NCBI GenBank assembly: GCA_964552765.1
Contig: CAZKIA010000017.1
Location: 1-13,222, forward strand
Reading direction: 5' to 3'
From: JAPUDQ01 sp964552765
GTDB taxonomy: Bacteria > Patescibacteriota > Saccharimonadia > Saccharimonadales > Saccharimonadaceae
Length of the DNA stretch: 13,222 nt
In this document: in pieces, positions 5,557 to 13,222 of the stretch
How positions within the stretch are numbered: the stretch's first letter is position 1
Layout: each line of letters starts with the position of its first letter
The notes under the pieces: model-generated
The model's database searches: none
The model's input: the letters and a program-made list of their open reading frames with translations, nothing else
What the model was told of the DNA's origin: nothing
Program-made: the position numbers and the translations under genes

Positions 5557-5585
5557 TGGTCAAAAGTTGTGGTATCAGCTATAAT
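5557..5585 (+). promoter_or_regulatory. Promoter of the Pro-rich protein/ATPase operon
   Basis: TGGTCA (5557-5562; 4 of 6 to TTGACA) and a perfect TATAAT (5580-5585) are spaced by 17 bases. The -10 ends eight bases before the ATG at 5594, again predicting a leaderless mRNA, as no SD sequence precedes the ATG. Confidence 0.65.
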
Positions 5586-5593
5586 TTTTAGAT

Positions 5594-6016
5594 ATGGAAC
5601 CGACACTACCGACTCCTCATGGATCTCCTGAGATGGGGCCGTCTTTACCGCGAGGGCCTGAAGGACTGCGTCCGCATGGATCAGAGCATCAGTATACTCC
5701 CGAGGTGCCCGCACCGCAGGAGCAAAGAACTGGTGCTGCTGTAGGTGATACACCACCACCTACAATTCCCGCTATGCCACCGCTGCCTGTTCAGGGGGCA
5801 ACGACAACGGTACCGACCGCTCCAGTCATTAGCGACAGCCCACATGTGGCAGCAGATGAGGATCTGATAGAAAAAGAGTGGGTTGAGCGAGCAAAAAAGG
5901 CCGTATCGGAGACGAAAGATGATCCGTATGCTCAGGAGAAGGCGATCAGAAAGCTGCAAGCAGACTATCTGAACAAGCGTTACGGTAAGGTTATTAAACT
6001 ACCGGCAGAGGAATAG
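5594..6016 (+). CDS. Pro-rich small protein with charged helical C-terminus, 140 aa
   Basis: The first 85 residues are low-complexity and rich in Pro, Gly and Thr (PTLPTP, TPPPTIPAMPPLP), so probably disordered. Residues 86-136 form a charged, likely helical and conserved-looking segment (DEDLIEKEWVERAKKAV, then DDPYAQEKAIRKLQADYLNKRYGKVIKL). No signal peptide or membrane helix is seen. It is separated by one base from the large membrane-anchored ATPase, so the two are co-transcribed and likely translationally coupled. From memory, small proteins of this composition precede this ATPase in other Patescibacteria; that recollection is unverified. A partner or adaptor role for the ATPase is inference. 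The ATG sits just after a consensus -10 box, with no SD. Confidence 0.75.
   Translation: MEPTLPTPHGSPEMGPSLPRGPEGLRPHGSEHQYTPEVPAPQEQRTGAAVGDTPPPTIPAMPPLPVQGATTTVPTAPVISDSPHVAADEDLIEKEWVERAKKAVSETKDDPYAQEKAIRKLQADYLNKRYGKVIKLPAEE
6007..6012 (+). promoter_or_regulatory. Ribosome binding site setting the GTG start of the ATPase
   Basis: AGAGGA lies five bases before GTG at 6018 and inside the last codons of the preceding gene. It supports the GTG start directly after the upstream TAG (6014-6016). Confidence 0.6.
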
Positions 6017-6017
6017 G

Positions 6018-9000
6018 GTGAACGAAGTATTATTTGGCGTTTTTGTTGCAACAATCCTCGTAGGTGGTTTGATTGGTATTGTCTATCTTCAGTACCGCAA
6101 GATTGTTCGTGAGGCCAAAAACTATGAGCGTGGCCTCAAAATGGTACCATTCCTTATCCATCTACCCCCTCCTGGCGATGATATTGAGACAGGTGGCCGC
6201 GATGAGCGGGATATTACTGATGAGGCGCTGTCGCAGGCACAAACGATGTACAACATTATCGCCAGCACGGCCACACGTGGCTTCAAAACCAAAGTATACG
6301 GACAAAGGCACATCTCTTTTGAGATTATTGCGAGTAAGGGGCTCGTCCACTATTATGTCGCTGTTCCCCATGTGTTGATCGATGTGGTTCAACAAGCAGT
6401 ATCAGCAGCTTATCCAGCGGCACGCCTAGAAGAAGTCGAAGAACATAACCTTTTTAGTAAAGTCGGAAAGATCAGCGGGACAATCGGTGGAGAACTGACG
6501 CTGAAAAAAGACTATGCGTATCCAATTGCCACATACCAAGAGTCAAAACGTGATGCGATGAGGGCTATCTTGAACGCACTCTCTGGCGCAAGTCGTGACG
6601 ATGGCGTTGGCATCCAGATACTATTTCGCCCGGCGCCAGATGGATGGGAAAAAAGCGGCGTATTTACTGCCAATAAGATCCGTAAGGACAAAGGCTCAAA
6701 AACTGGTGGTGGTATAGGAGGTGGTGCAATCTCGCCTCGTGACCTGATGGAGGCGTTATGGAAGGCTCCTGAGCAAAAAGACGTCAAGCCCGAGGATCGA
6801 CAATTGTCGAGTATTGAACAACAGACAGTTGAGGCGATTGAGGAAAAAACGAGGCATCCAGGATATGAAGTATTGATTCGCGTCGTTGCGTCATCAAATG
6901 TAGCTGCACGAGCACAAGGGCTGATGAAAAATGTTGTCGCGAGCTTCGCGCTCTTCGATGCCCCAGGTAAAAATGGCTTCAAATTTACAACAACAAAGAA
7001 TGTCGAACAGTTTGTAACGGCATTTATTTTTCGATTTTTCCCGCAGGAAATTAAAAAGAATGTGCTTAATAGTGTTGAATTAGCAACGTTATTCCACCTG
7101 CCAGATCAGAAGAATATCCCAACTTCTCAGGTGCAACGACAAGCGACAAAGCAGGTTGATGGCCCTCATCAATTACTAGATGAGGGGTTTTTGCTTGGTT
7201 ACAATGTATTTCGGGGAGTTAAAAAAGAGATTCGTCTCGGCACAAATGACCGTCGTCGTCATACATACATCATTGGTCAAACCGGTACGGGTAAATCAAA
7301 ATTGCTCGAAAACCTTGCCCTGCAGGATATGCTTGATGGCAAAGGGTTTGCATTTATTGATCCGCATGGTGACTCAGCGGAAGCGCTTATGGGTATGGTG
7401 CCAAAAGAACGTGTCGAGGATGTTATTTACTTTAACCCTGGCGATATGGATAATCCCGTTGGACTCAACTTGTTTGAGTTTGATACGCCTGATCAACGTG
7501 ACTTTCTGGTGCAAGAGGCCATTGCCATGCTTTATCGCCTCTATGACCCAGGTCATACTGGTATCATAGGCCCTCGTTATGAGCACTGGTTCCGTAATGC
7601 CGCCTTAACGATCATGAGTGATCCTAACGGGTCGAGCTTTATTGATATACCGCAGGTCTTTAATGACGATGCATTCGCAAAAGAAAAGCTTAAATACGTC
7701 ACCGACCAGACGGTACTGGACTTTTGGAATAAAGAGATGGCGCAGACAAGTGACTATCATAAGTCTGAAGTGCTGGGATGGTTTGTATCGAAATTTGGCG
7801 CATTTCTCTCAAATGAGATGATGCGAAATATCATTGGTCAGACAAAATCTGGGTTTAACCTGCGCGACATTATGGATAATAACAAGATTCTTCTCGTTAA
7901 CCTGAGCAAGGGTAAGACGGGAGAGCTCAACTCACAGCTGCTTGGTATGATTTTTGTCATGAAGTTTCAGGCGGCGGCGATGGGGCGGGCGGATGTTCCA
8001 GAGGATCAGCGAACTGATTTCTCTCTCTATGTTGATGAGTTTCAAAACTTTGCGACCGATAGTTTTGAATCGATTTTGTCTGAGGCTCGTAAGTATCGAC
8101 TCAATCTTATATTAGCGAACCAATTTATGACGCAACTAACTGATAAAATTCGTGAAGCAATCATCGGTAACGTCGGCACGATTATATCTGGTCGTATTGG
8201 AACGACAGATGCAGAGTTGATGGTAAAACGATTTTCGCCAACGTTTGATGCAGAAGACCTTACCCGGCTACCAAACTACGAGACAATAGCAAGTGTCATG
8301 ATAAATAACGTTCCGTCTCAGCCTTTTAGTATGTCACTTATTCCACCGCTTGGAACGCCTAATCCTCAGCTGGCTAATGCCCTCAAGCGGTTATCGGCGG
8401 CAAAGTTTGGGCGTGGTCGAAGCGATGTTGAACGAGAAATATTTGCTAGGTTGCGTGCAGGTGATCAGGCACGGGATAAGCGGCGCCAAGAGCTCATGGG
8501 AGGAACAAAACCGGGTGGGGCAGGAGCAACTCCGACCAGTAGTGGATCATCATTTCTCGATGAATGGCTAGCAAAACGTAAACAATCAACACCACAGACA
8601 CCAGCGCCTTCCGTATCGGCACGTGTAGCTACTCCACCACCCTTGGCGGCATCACCACAACTGTCAACAGCGTCGCCCACACCTGATCCACGTACCGTAA
8701 ATGGCAAGACGGTCGGGCAGACGATCAATGATCTTAATCGTGCTATGCCTCATGATGACACCCCGCAGCCCCAGACTGCACAAGGGCCCCAGTTTAGGGA
8801 TAATCGGTTGCACCAGCTGCAGTCCAGGGGACTCGGCCAGAATGTGTCATTTGAGAAACAGCAACGAGTTACTGCGGAGCAGACATTACAAGACCACACA
8901 GTTCTGAACGAGGAAATTGACAAGGTTGAATCAGCGGTTGTTGATCAGGCTAGTCAGACCTCTCAGTCAAATAACGGCGGGCACTTAAAAATCAACAAAA

Positions 9001-9125
9001 CTCCTGAGACGCCACGAGAGGAGTTTGACGAGATCTTTATAGATGTCCGAGGTAACTTGCACCATTCAGCTCCAGGACTTGAGCCAGAGGCTCCTGAGGT
9101 GTCACATGATAGTCCTAAATCGTAA
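6018..9125 (+). CDS. Membrane-anchored type IV secretion-like ATPase (TraG/VirD4/HerA type), 1035 aa
   Basis: A large inner-membrane P-loop ATPase of the FtsK/HerA superfamily, related to conjugative coupling proteins. One N-terminal membrane helix (about 5-25) is followed by a cytoplasmic domain of about 380 residues (VPFLIHLPPPGDD onward; I recall this arrangement in CPR proteins with a DUF-type N-domain). Then comes the motor: GQTGTGKS at 420-427 (Walker A), FAFIDPHGDS just after, and LYVDEFQNFA with D673/E674 (Walker B), a signature of the TraG/TraD C-terminal domain. RIGTTDAELMVKRF and the sequence to about residue 790 complete the fold. The last 200 residues are Pro/Thr/Gln-rich and probably disordered. 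Known relatives pump DNA or protein through an envelope channel. No VirB4, VirB6 or relaxase gene is adjacent, so the transport partner is unknown. GTG start with SD AGAGGA; a bidirectional terminator follows the TAA. Confidence 0.9.
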   Translation: MNEVLFGVFVATILVGGLIGIVYLQYRKIVREAKNYERGLKMVPFLIHLPPPGDDIETGGRDERDITDEALSQAQTMYNIIASTATRGFKTKVYGQRHISFEIIASKGLVHYYVAVPHVLIDVVQQAVSAAYPAARLEEVEEHNLFSKVGKISGTIGGELTLKKDYAYPIATYQESKRDAMRAILNALSGASRDDGVGIQILFRPAPDGWEKSGVFTANKIRKDKGSKTGGGIGGGAISPRDLMEALWKAPEQKDVKPEDRQLSSIEQQTVEAIEEKTRHPGYEVLIRVVASSNVAARAQGLMKNVVASFALFDAPGKNGFKFTTTKNVEQFVTAFIFRFFPQEIKKNVLNSVELATLFHLPDQKNIPTSQVQRQATKQVDGPHQLLDEGFLLGYNVFRGVKKEIRLGTNDRRRHTYIIGQTGTGKSKLLENLALQDMLDGKGFAFIDPHGDSAEALMGMVPKERVEDVIYFNPGDMDNPVGLNLFEFDTPDQRDFLVQEAIAMLYRLYDPGHTGIIGPRYEHWFRNAALTIMSDPNGSSFIDIPQVFNDDAFAKEKLKYVTDQTVLDFWNKEMAQTSDYHKSEVLGWFVSKFGAFLSNEMMRNIIGQTKSGFNLRDIMDNNKILLVNLSKGKTGELNSQLLGMIFVMKFQAAAMGRADVPEDQRTDFSLYVDEFQNFATDSFESILSEARKYRLNLILANQFMTQLTDKIREAIIGNVGTIISGRIGTTDAELMVKRFSPTFDAEDLTRLPNYETIASVMINNVPSQPFSMSLIPPLGTPNPQLANALKRLSAAKFGRGRSDVEREIFARLRAGDQARDKRRQELMGGTKPGGAGATPTSSGSSFLDEWLAKRKQSTPQTPAPSVSARVATPPPLAASPQLSTASPTPDPRTVNGKTVGQTINDLNRAMPHDDTPQPQTAQGPQFRDNRLHQLQSRGLGQNVSFEKQQRVTAEQTLQDHTVLNEEIDKVESAVVDQASQTSQSNNGGHLKINKTPETPREEFDEIFIDVRGNLHHSAPGLEPEAPEVSHDSPKS

Positions 9126-9171
9126 GCCTGTTACCTAAGTACTAAATAGCACTAGTAAGGTAATGGCCCAT

Positions 9172-9203
9172 AATAATATCCTCGTGGAAACGAGGATATT
9201 ATT
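9172..9203. terminator. Bidirectional terminator between convergent operons
   Basis: AATAATATCCTCG (9172-9184) and CGAGGATATTATT (9191-9203) are perfect complements around a 6-nt loop (TGGAAA). The AT-rich outer arms provide a U tract for transcripts from either side. It lies between the ATPase stop (9125) and the stop of the leftward gene (9220), so it serves both. Confidence 0.88.
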
Positions 9204-9219
9204 TATGAGGGTTAAGATA

Positions 9220-9792
9220 CTAGCTTGTTTTACCACTAGCCATAACACGGAAGTAGTCAAGGACAATGCCCGCGATCCAGCCTAGGACGTAGGCGCCAAT
9301 CATCTCGAACCCTGAGAGACGGTAACCATACATTTGCCCGATGGTATAGAGGATACTGATGGCGATAAATGCCATAACCCCACCGCCAAGTAGAGCGTTT
9401 GGTCGGGCGATCGTGTTGCCGACGACATCGCTCGTCTTTTCAACGATAGGCGAGTGGATGACTTTGCTAAAGATGCGCGCTGGTGCTTTCATCTCTGACT
9501 GGGCACGCTTGAGGGTCTGTTTGTAAACACGCTGCTTTTCTCGCTTCGTTATCTTTCGTATAGCCGTCGCACTGGCAGTAGGTTCACCACCATGAGCTCG
9601 CTCGGAGCTGCGCTCTTTAGCAAAGATTGATTCGGTTTCTTTGCGAGCATCAGCGGCAACATGCTCGGCTGATTTTTCAGGGCTCTTCTCAGACGAAGCT
9701 TCAAGCTTGCGTAGTTTCTCGGCCTGTTCGGCTGCCGCCTCACTGGCGCCGATCTTTACCTCTGATGGGTTGATTCGTTCTGGACTATTCAT
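9220..9792 (-). CDS. Conserved-looking membrane protein with charged N-terminal half, 190 aa
   Basis: No named family is recognised. Residues 1-110 are highly charged, Ala/Glu/Lys/Ser-rich and likely helical or disordered, with a basic patch (ITKREKQRVYKQTLKR, 81-96). The remainder holds two hydrophobic helices (about 134-155 and 162-181) with small-residue motifs (LLGGGVMAF, GAYVLGWIAGI), ending DYFRVMASGKTS. This gives a helical hairpin anchored in the membrane with a long cytoplasmic N-terminal arm. From memory, similar proteins occur in Saccharibacteria; this is unverified. The ATG follows GGGAGG within a 9-base gap after the stop of the surface protein gene, so it is the second gene of that operon. 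It may assist or organise the surface protein at the membrane, which is inference from context only. Confidence 0.8.
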   Translation of the reverse strand: MNSPERINPSEVKIGASEAAAEQAEKLRKLEASSEKSPEKSAEHVAADARKETESIFAKERSSERAHGGEPTASATAIRKITKREKQRVYKQTLKRAQSEMKAPARIFSKVIHSPIVEKTSDVVGNTIARPNALLGGGVMAFIAISILYTIGQMYGYRLSGFEMIGAYVLGWIAGIVLDYFRVMASGKTS

Positions 9793-9801
9793 ACTACCTC
9801 C
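9793..9801 (-). promoter_or_regulatory. Ribosome binding site in the 9-base intergenic gap
   Basis: On the minus strand GGGAGGT directly follows the TAG-ending upstream gene and sits 2-3 bases from the ATG at 9792. It is the strongest SD match in the window and is consistent with coupled translation of the two-gene operon. Confidence 0.7.
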
Positions 9802-11982
9802 CTAGATAGTTCCTGCATTAAAATCTCTGCGTATCAGCTTGACCTCTGTAGAGAGTTGGCGTGATCGTGAGTAGAAGTAGACGACAACGCTTGCAAGCAG
9901 GCCAGCAAAGAGCATATTTTCTCCTGGCCCCGTACTTGGTAGCTGGGCAATTGTCGCTTCGAGAACTTTTGGTGCCTGGCAGTCGATTTGTGTCTCTACG
10001 GTGTTACCGAAGGTGTTGGTCATCTTACAATCGTATGAGCCGCGGTCGCTTACACCCTGAGCAGTTGCTGGGATTGTATCGAGAACTTTGATGGTAAAGA
10101 TACGAGTTACTTCTTGTCCAGCGGCGAGTTTGATCGACCCCCAGCTAAGGTGTTTGACCGGTTTGCCTTCGACAGGAATATCCGTTAGGGTACCGCCACC
10201 ATTATCGTTGAGCGTAGCGTATTCTAGGGTGTCGACAATATTTTCCTTGAAGTCGACAGTTGCCTCAACTTTACCTCCGTTTGTTGCAGAGAGTCGATAT
10301 TGTATACGGTCACCAGCTTTGGCGACTGTCTTTGATGCGTCAACGTTGTTTTGGGTGAGGTTAATGGCAGATTTGGTTAAGGTTACATTTGTTTGACAGT
10401 CGTAGGTGTTTTTAGAGTGCTTGTTTTTATCGAACTTGTTGGCTGGTATAGTGACAATCTGACCAGTGGCATACTCACAGACTTGCATGCGATCACACTG
10501 CTTGAGGTCTTTGGAGTGCTTGGTAGCATTGAAGTCAACCTCGCGAATAGTAATGACGATATCTGTTGCAAGGTTACATACCTGTGTAAGTTTACAGTCG
10601 TTGAGGTCTTTGGAATGCAGTGTTTTGTTGAAATCAGTTTCCTTGATAGTGATAGTTTTAATCGACTTCAAATCACAGACTTGGATTTGCGGAACAGGCA
10701 ACTCGACAATTGCATCGTCACAGTCATCAGGGTTTGTTGCAGGGATGGTTGGCGTATCGACGCAGGCTGTATTTTTGATCAACCCTGCCTGGTAAACAGG
10801 GACTTTGGCAGTAATAGTGACAGAGATTGTTTGATGGACGGCCATCGATGGAACAGTCTGAGTCCATTTACCGTTAGTAATCGTACCGCTGCTGGCGCGA
10901 ACAAATGTAACGCCTTTTGGTGCGGTATCACTGATAGCGACATTTGAGAGTGCTACGTCGCCAGTATTCTTAATAACGAGCTGATAGGTGAATTCTTGGT
11001 TGACATTGACAGTTTTTTGTTCGACTCCATCAACCTTTTTATCAATCGTGACAGCAGGGTGAGTAGGAGTGGGTGGTTGAGGTACGGTAAATGATGCCGT
11101 ACAGCCACTACTTGTCTTTGTTCCGAGTGAGGTAGAGACGCTGGCCGTGGCGGTGTAGGTGCCAGGGGCGAAGGTATACTCACTTGGGAAGCTCACCGAT
11201 GTACTGGTTGATGGTTGGCTAATATTTTTTGCGATCACGCCGCCCGAATTTTTAACAATGACATTGTAGTTGCTGATCGTAGCTCCACCCGTGACAGCTG
11301 CACTGGCGTTAAATTTGTACGATGAAGGAGTCACCTTTATGGCGCTGAGTGATGAACACACTGCGGTTGGGGCTGGTGGCGGTGGTGGAGGAGTAGGGAG
11401 CTTTGCGGCTGCAAGGTTGCCGCAGTCTTTCATGATATAGAAGACGCCGATACTATTTGAGTAGCCTTTGAACACATTGTAGGTTGAGCCGTGTACACTC
11501 GTCCAGCTGCCTGTGTCAAAACGCCAAAGCGGGCGAGAGTAGTAAATTCCACCATCGATATTGTGCATTACCTCGCCTAGGTCGGTACTAAAGCGTGAGT
11601 TACGCCCCCACGACTTCAGAGCATCGGCGCCTGTACCGTAGTCGCGAGAGTTCATGGTTGTTTCCTGAGCGGCGGCGACTTCGGCACGGGTGATACGGTT
11701 ATAATCCAGCAATTTCCTCAGCGGTGACGTGCCGCTGTCGTAAATGCTGAGTATCTGCGACATTGAAGATACACCGCCGTACACGATGTCGTTAGAGCTT
11801 GCAGCGTTGGCGGGCTCTGGTGGCGAAAAGACGGCAAATGATTGCACGACAAGTGCCATAGCAGTAAATATTAATCCGATGCGCCGTGAGGCCTCTTCTT
11901 TTTTGAGACGCCGGGCATAAAAGCCTAACTGACCGACAAGTGCCGGTGAAAAGGGCAGTCCCGATACCAGTTTTTGAAACAT
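9802..11982 (-). CDS. LPXTG-type surface protein with DUF11-like domains and Cys repeats, 726 aa
   Basis: A secreted, wall- or membrane-anchored protein. In order: an unusually long signal region (basic RRLKKEEASRR at 24-34, hydrophobic 35-52, predicted cleavage after PANA at 57-60); an N-terminal domain 62-190 that I do not recognise; a Pro linker (196-205, six consecutive Pro); an Ig-like beta domain (about 208-300) with two Cys (209, 294); a DUF11-like repeat domain (310-430) with TYQLVIKNTGDVALSNV; three 33-residue repeats starting QVC at 434, 467 and 500; a second DUF11-like domain (531-670); LPSTG at 681-685; a hydrophobic helix (about 689-704); and a 20-residue basic-rich tail. Sortase would cut LPSTG if one is present; none is in the window. 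It is the first gene of an operon with the 190-residue membrane protein. Likely role: host-cell contact or envelope structure (inference). The ATG at 11982 has a distant SD (GGAG about 18 nt upstream), so its start is less sure. Confidence 0.85.
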   Translation of the reverse strand: MFQKLVSGLPFSPALVGQLGFYARRLKKEEASRRIGLIFTAMALVVQSFAVFSPPEPANAASSNDIVYGGVSSMSQILSIYDSGTSPLRKLLDYNRITRAEVAAAQETTMNSRDYGTGADALKSWGRNSRFSTDLGEVMHNIDGGIYYSRPLWRFDTGSWTSVHGSTYNVFKGYSNSIGVFYIMKDCGNLAAAKLPTPPPPPPAPTAVCSSLSAIKVTPSSYKFNASAAVTGGATISNYNVIVKNSGGVIAKNISQPSTSTSVSFPSEYTFAPGTYTATASVSTSLGTKTSSGCTASFTVPQPPTPTHPAVTIDKKVDGVEQKTVNVNQEFTYQLVIKNTGDVALSNVAISDTAPKGVTFVRASSGTITNGKWTQTVPSMAVHQTISVTITAKVPVYQAGLIKNTACVDTPTIPATNPDDCDDAIVELPVPQIQVCDLKSIKTITIKETDFNKTLHSKDLNDCKLTQVCNLATDIVITIREVDFNATKHSKDLKQCDRMQVCEYATGQIVTIPANKFDKNKHSKNTYDCQTNVTLTKSAINLTQNNVDASKTVAKAGDRIQYRLSATNGGKVEATVDFKENIVDTLEYATLNDNGGGTLTDIPVEGKPVKHLSWGSIKLAAGQEVTRIFTIKVLDTIPATAQGVSDRGSYDCKMTNTFGNTVETQIDCQAPKVLEATIAQLPSTGPGENMLFAGLLASVVVYFYSRSRQLSTEVKLIRRDFNAGTI
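10396..10683 (-). repeat. Three tandem 33-residue Cys-containing repeats in the surface protein
   Basis: Repeats begin at residues 434, 467 and 500 (99-base period). The shared pattern is QVC at the start, an ITI strand, a (E/K)xDF(N/D) turn, KH/LHSKDL (SKN in the third) and a Cys 27 residues after the first. Cys positions are 436/463, 469/496 and 502/529. Regular Cys pairs in an exported protein suggest one disulfide per repeat; that is inference. Confidence 0.85.
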
Positions 11983-12010
11983 TTTTTGTTTTTTTAAGAA
12001 CTCCTTACCT

Positions 12011-12038
12011 AGTAAAATAGCATAACTATTATGTTCAA
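12011..12038 (-). promoter_or_regulatory. Candidate promoter of the surface protein operon
   Basis: On the minus strand TTGAAC (12038-12033; 4 of 6) and TTTACT (12016-12011; 4 of 6) are spaced by 16 bases. The leader would contain GGAG and then an A-rich run directly before the ATG. The match is moderate and the -10 assignment could shift by a few bases. Confidence 0.35.
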
Positions 12039-12069
12039 TGCAAGTACTTTGCTGTTAGATTTTTATAGC

Positions 12070-12098
12070 TTGTTTGAGTACTAGGTTTTCGTTATAAT
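12070..12098 (+). promoter_or_regulatory. gyrB promoter
   Basis: TTGTTT (12070-12075) and a perfect TATAAT (12093-12098) are spaced by 17 bases. A start near 12105 gives a leader of about 50 nt. The leader holds a GC-rich hairpin (12115-12121 with 12126-12133, one bulged T, 4-nt loop ACGG) upstream of the SD. Confidence 0.6.
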
Positions 12099-12153
12099 AT
12101 AAGTATTGTAAAGAGGCCGCCACGGGGCGGTCCATAAGCGAGGGAGCAAGGTT

Positions 12154-13222
12154 GTGGCCAAACAAACACCATCGGCTAGTTATGATGCTAGTCAGATCCA
12201 GGTCCTAGAAGGACTTGAGCCGGTTCGAAAACGCCCCGGTATGTATATAGGAAGCACCGGCTATGACGGTGTTCATCACCTTATAAAAGAGATTGCCGAT
12301 AACTGTATCGATGAGGCGATTGCCGGCTACGCAACATTTGTTGATATCACTCTTATGGCTGACGGTGGCTGTCGTGTCACAGATGATGGTCGCGGTATTC
12401 CTGTAGACAAGCACCCCAAAACTGGCGTAAGTACGCTGGAGACTGTTCTGACGGTGTTGCACGCCGGAGGGAAGTTTGGTGGTGGTGGCTATAAGGTGTC
12501 ATCTGGTTTGCATGGTGTAGGCTCCTCAGTAGTGAACGCACTCTCGACAACGATGATCGCAGAGGTCGTCAAAAAGGGTGAGCTCTATCAACTGACGTTC
12601 GAAAGAGGTGTCCCACAAGGGCCCCTCAAAAAAGTCGGTAAAACTGATCGACCACAGGGAACGAGTATCACTTTTTATCCCGACCCTACAATATTCAAAG
12701 AGACAGTTTCATTTGATTATGAATGGGTACTCAGCTATTTGCGTCATCAAGCCTACCTAACGAAGGGTATCAAGGCGCGCGTTCAGGATGAACGAACGGG
12801 TAAACGCTACGCGTTTTACTTTGAGGGTGGTATTCAGAGCTATGTAAAACACCTCAACATCGGCAAAGAAGTTGTTGATGATGATATTTTCTATGTTGAG
12901 CGCCCCGTTTCCGATAGCATGGTCGAGGTAGCTATTCAGTATAACGAAGGGTTTACTGAGACGGTAAAAGCATTTGCAAACAATGTCTACAATCCCGAGG
13001 GTGGAATGCATCTCATTGGCTTCCGTACGGCGATGACTCGTGTTATCAATGATTATTCACGCAAGAACGGACTCCTCAAGGAAAAAGAAGAAAACTTGAC
13101 CGGTGACGATATCAGGGAAGGCCTCACGGCGATTATTCTCGTCAAGCTACCAGACCCCCAATTTGAAGGTCAGACCAAGAACAAGCTTGGTAACCCTGAG
13201 GTTCGTCGCTATGTCGAACAGG
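12154..13222 (+). CDS. gyrB: DNA gyrase subunit B, 5' part (runs off the window)
   Basis: The ATPase subunit of DNA gyrase, which introduces negative supercoils together with GyrA. Present are the first 356 codons: the GHKL ATPase domain with IQVLEGLEPVRKRPGMYIG (15-33), EIADNCIDEA with the Mg-binding N50, VTDDGRGIPVD (75-85), the ATP-lid segment LHAGGKFGGGGYKVSSGLHGVG (glycine motif near 118-123), and then the transducer domain through QTKNKLGNPEVRRYVEQ, typical of GyrB/ParE. The start is GTG at 12154, seven bases after AGGGAG (12141-12146). The TOPRIM region lies outside the window, so gyrB versus parE is decided from family resemblance only; GyrB is more likely. It is transcribed away from the surface protein operon. 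A truncated 3' end is due to the window edge, not decay. Confidence 0.93.
   Translation, partial: MAKQTPSASYDASQIQVLEGLEPVRKRPGMYIGSTGYDGVHHLIKEIADNCIDEAIAGYATFVDITLMADGGCRVTDDGRGIPVDKHPKTGVSTLETVLTVLHAGGKFGGGGYKVSSGLHGVGSSVVNALSTTMIAEVVKKGELYQLTFERGVPQGPLKKVGKTDRPQGTSITFYPDPTIFKETVSFDYEWVLSYLRHQAYLTKGIKARVQDERTGKRYAFYFEGGIQSYVKHLNIGKEVVDDDIFYVERPVSDSMVEVAIQYNEGFTETVKAFANNVYNPEGGMHLIGFRTAMTRVINDYSRKNGLLKEKEENLTGDDIREGLTAIILVKLPDPQFEGQTKNKLGNPEVRRYVEQ

Noticed and set aside
10393..10947. 184-codon plus-strand frame antisense to the surface protein
   Set aside because: It is a shadow of the well-supported minus-strand gene, which has clear domains; the antisense translation has no family features or SD site.
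1..13222. CRISPR array, insertion sequence, tRNA or rRNA gene
   Set aside because: No regularly spaced repeats with spacers, no transposase, and no cloverleaf or rRNA motifs seen apart from the tRNA-like domain of tmRNA.

Overview
The window reads as a chromosomal segment of a Patescibacteria/CPR bacterium, most likely Candidatus Saccharibacteria (TM7). This rests on recalled lineage features: an orphan type IV secretion-like ATPase preceded by a small Pro-rich protein, an LPXTG-type surface protein with DUF11-like domains and Cys repeats, a partner with two C-terminal membrane segments, and a compact layout. TGA is used as a stop, which argues against the UGA-recoded Gracilibacteria/SR1 groups. 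The assignment is inference, not a search result.

Layout. A small SD-led gene (242-514, +) converges on comM (610-2109, -). Between them lie a terminator-like hairpin and six tandem 7-bp units. The 516-bp gap between comM and the next gene is not empty: it encodes tmRNA (ssrA, 2164-2555, -). Its evidence is a paired acceptor stem with the G.U pair, an encoded CCA, a GCA-started tag frame and a long helix. Its 21-bp terminator hairpin overlaps the comM promoter. Rightward come a glucanase-like GH5 enzyme without a signal peptide (2626-3633), a strong terminator, a YdcF/DUF218 protein (3906-4571), a 566-bp gap with a good promoter and strong RNA-like hairpins but no recognisable gene, a four-helix membrane protein (5138-5524), and a two-gene unit of a Pro-rich small protein plus a 1035-residue membrane-anchored TraG/VirD4-type ATPase (5594-9125). 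A bidirectional terminator separates these from a leftward two-gene operon: a 726-residue LPSTG surface protein (11982-9802) followed by a 190-residue membrane protein (9792-9220). Divergent from that operon is the 5' part of gyrB (12154 onward, running off the window).

How the parts fit. ssrA, comM and gyrB are housekeeping or DNA-uptake functions; comM supports recombination of imported DNA. The ATPase pair and the surface protein operon are envelope or secretion functions, plausible for an epibiont that lives on a host cell. The GH5 enzyme may process beta-glucan fragments, and the YdcF-like protein has no assigned substrate.

A pattern across the window: five promoter-proximal genes (comM, GH5, YdcF-like, the membrane protein, the Pro-rich protein) have a -10-like box ending 6-9 nt before their start codon and no Shine-Dalgarno sequence, which predicts leaderless mRNAs. 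The operon-internal genes and gyrB have clear SD sequences. The most unusual items are the non-canonical T-loop and 26-residue tag of the tmRNA, the terminator/promoter overlap at ssrA-comM, the leaderless pattern, and the unexplained structured transcript at about 4716-5060.
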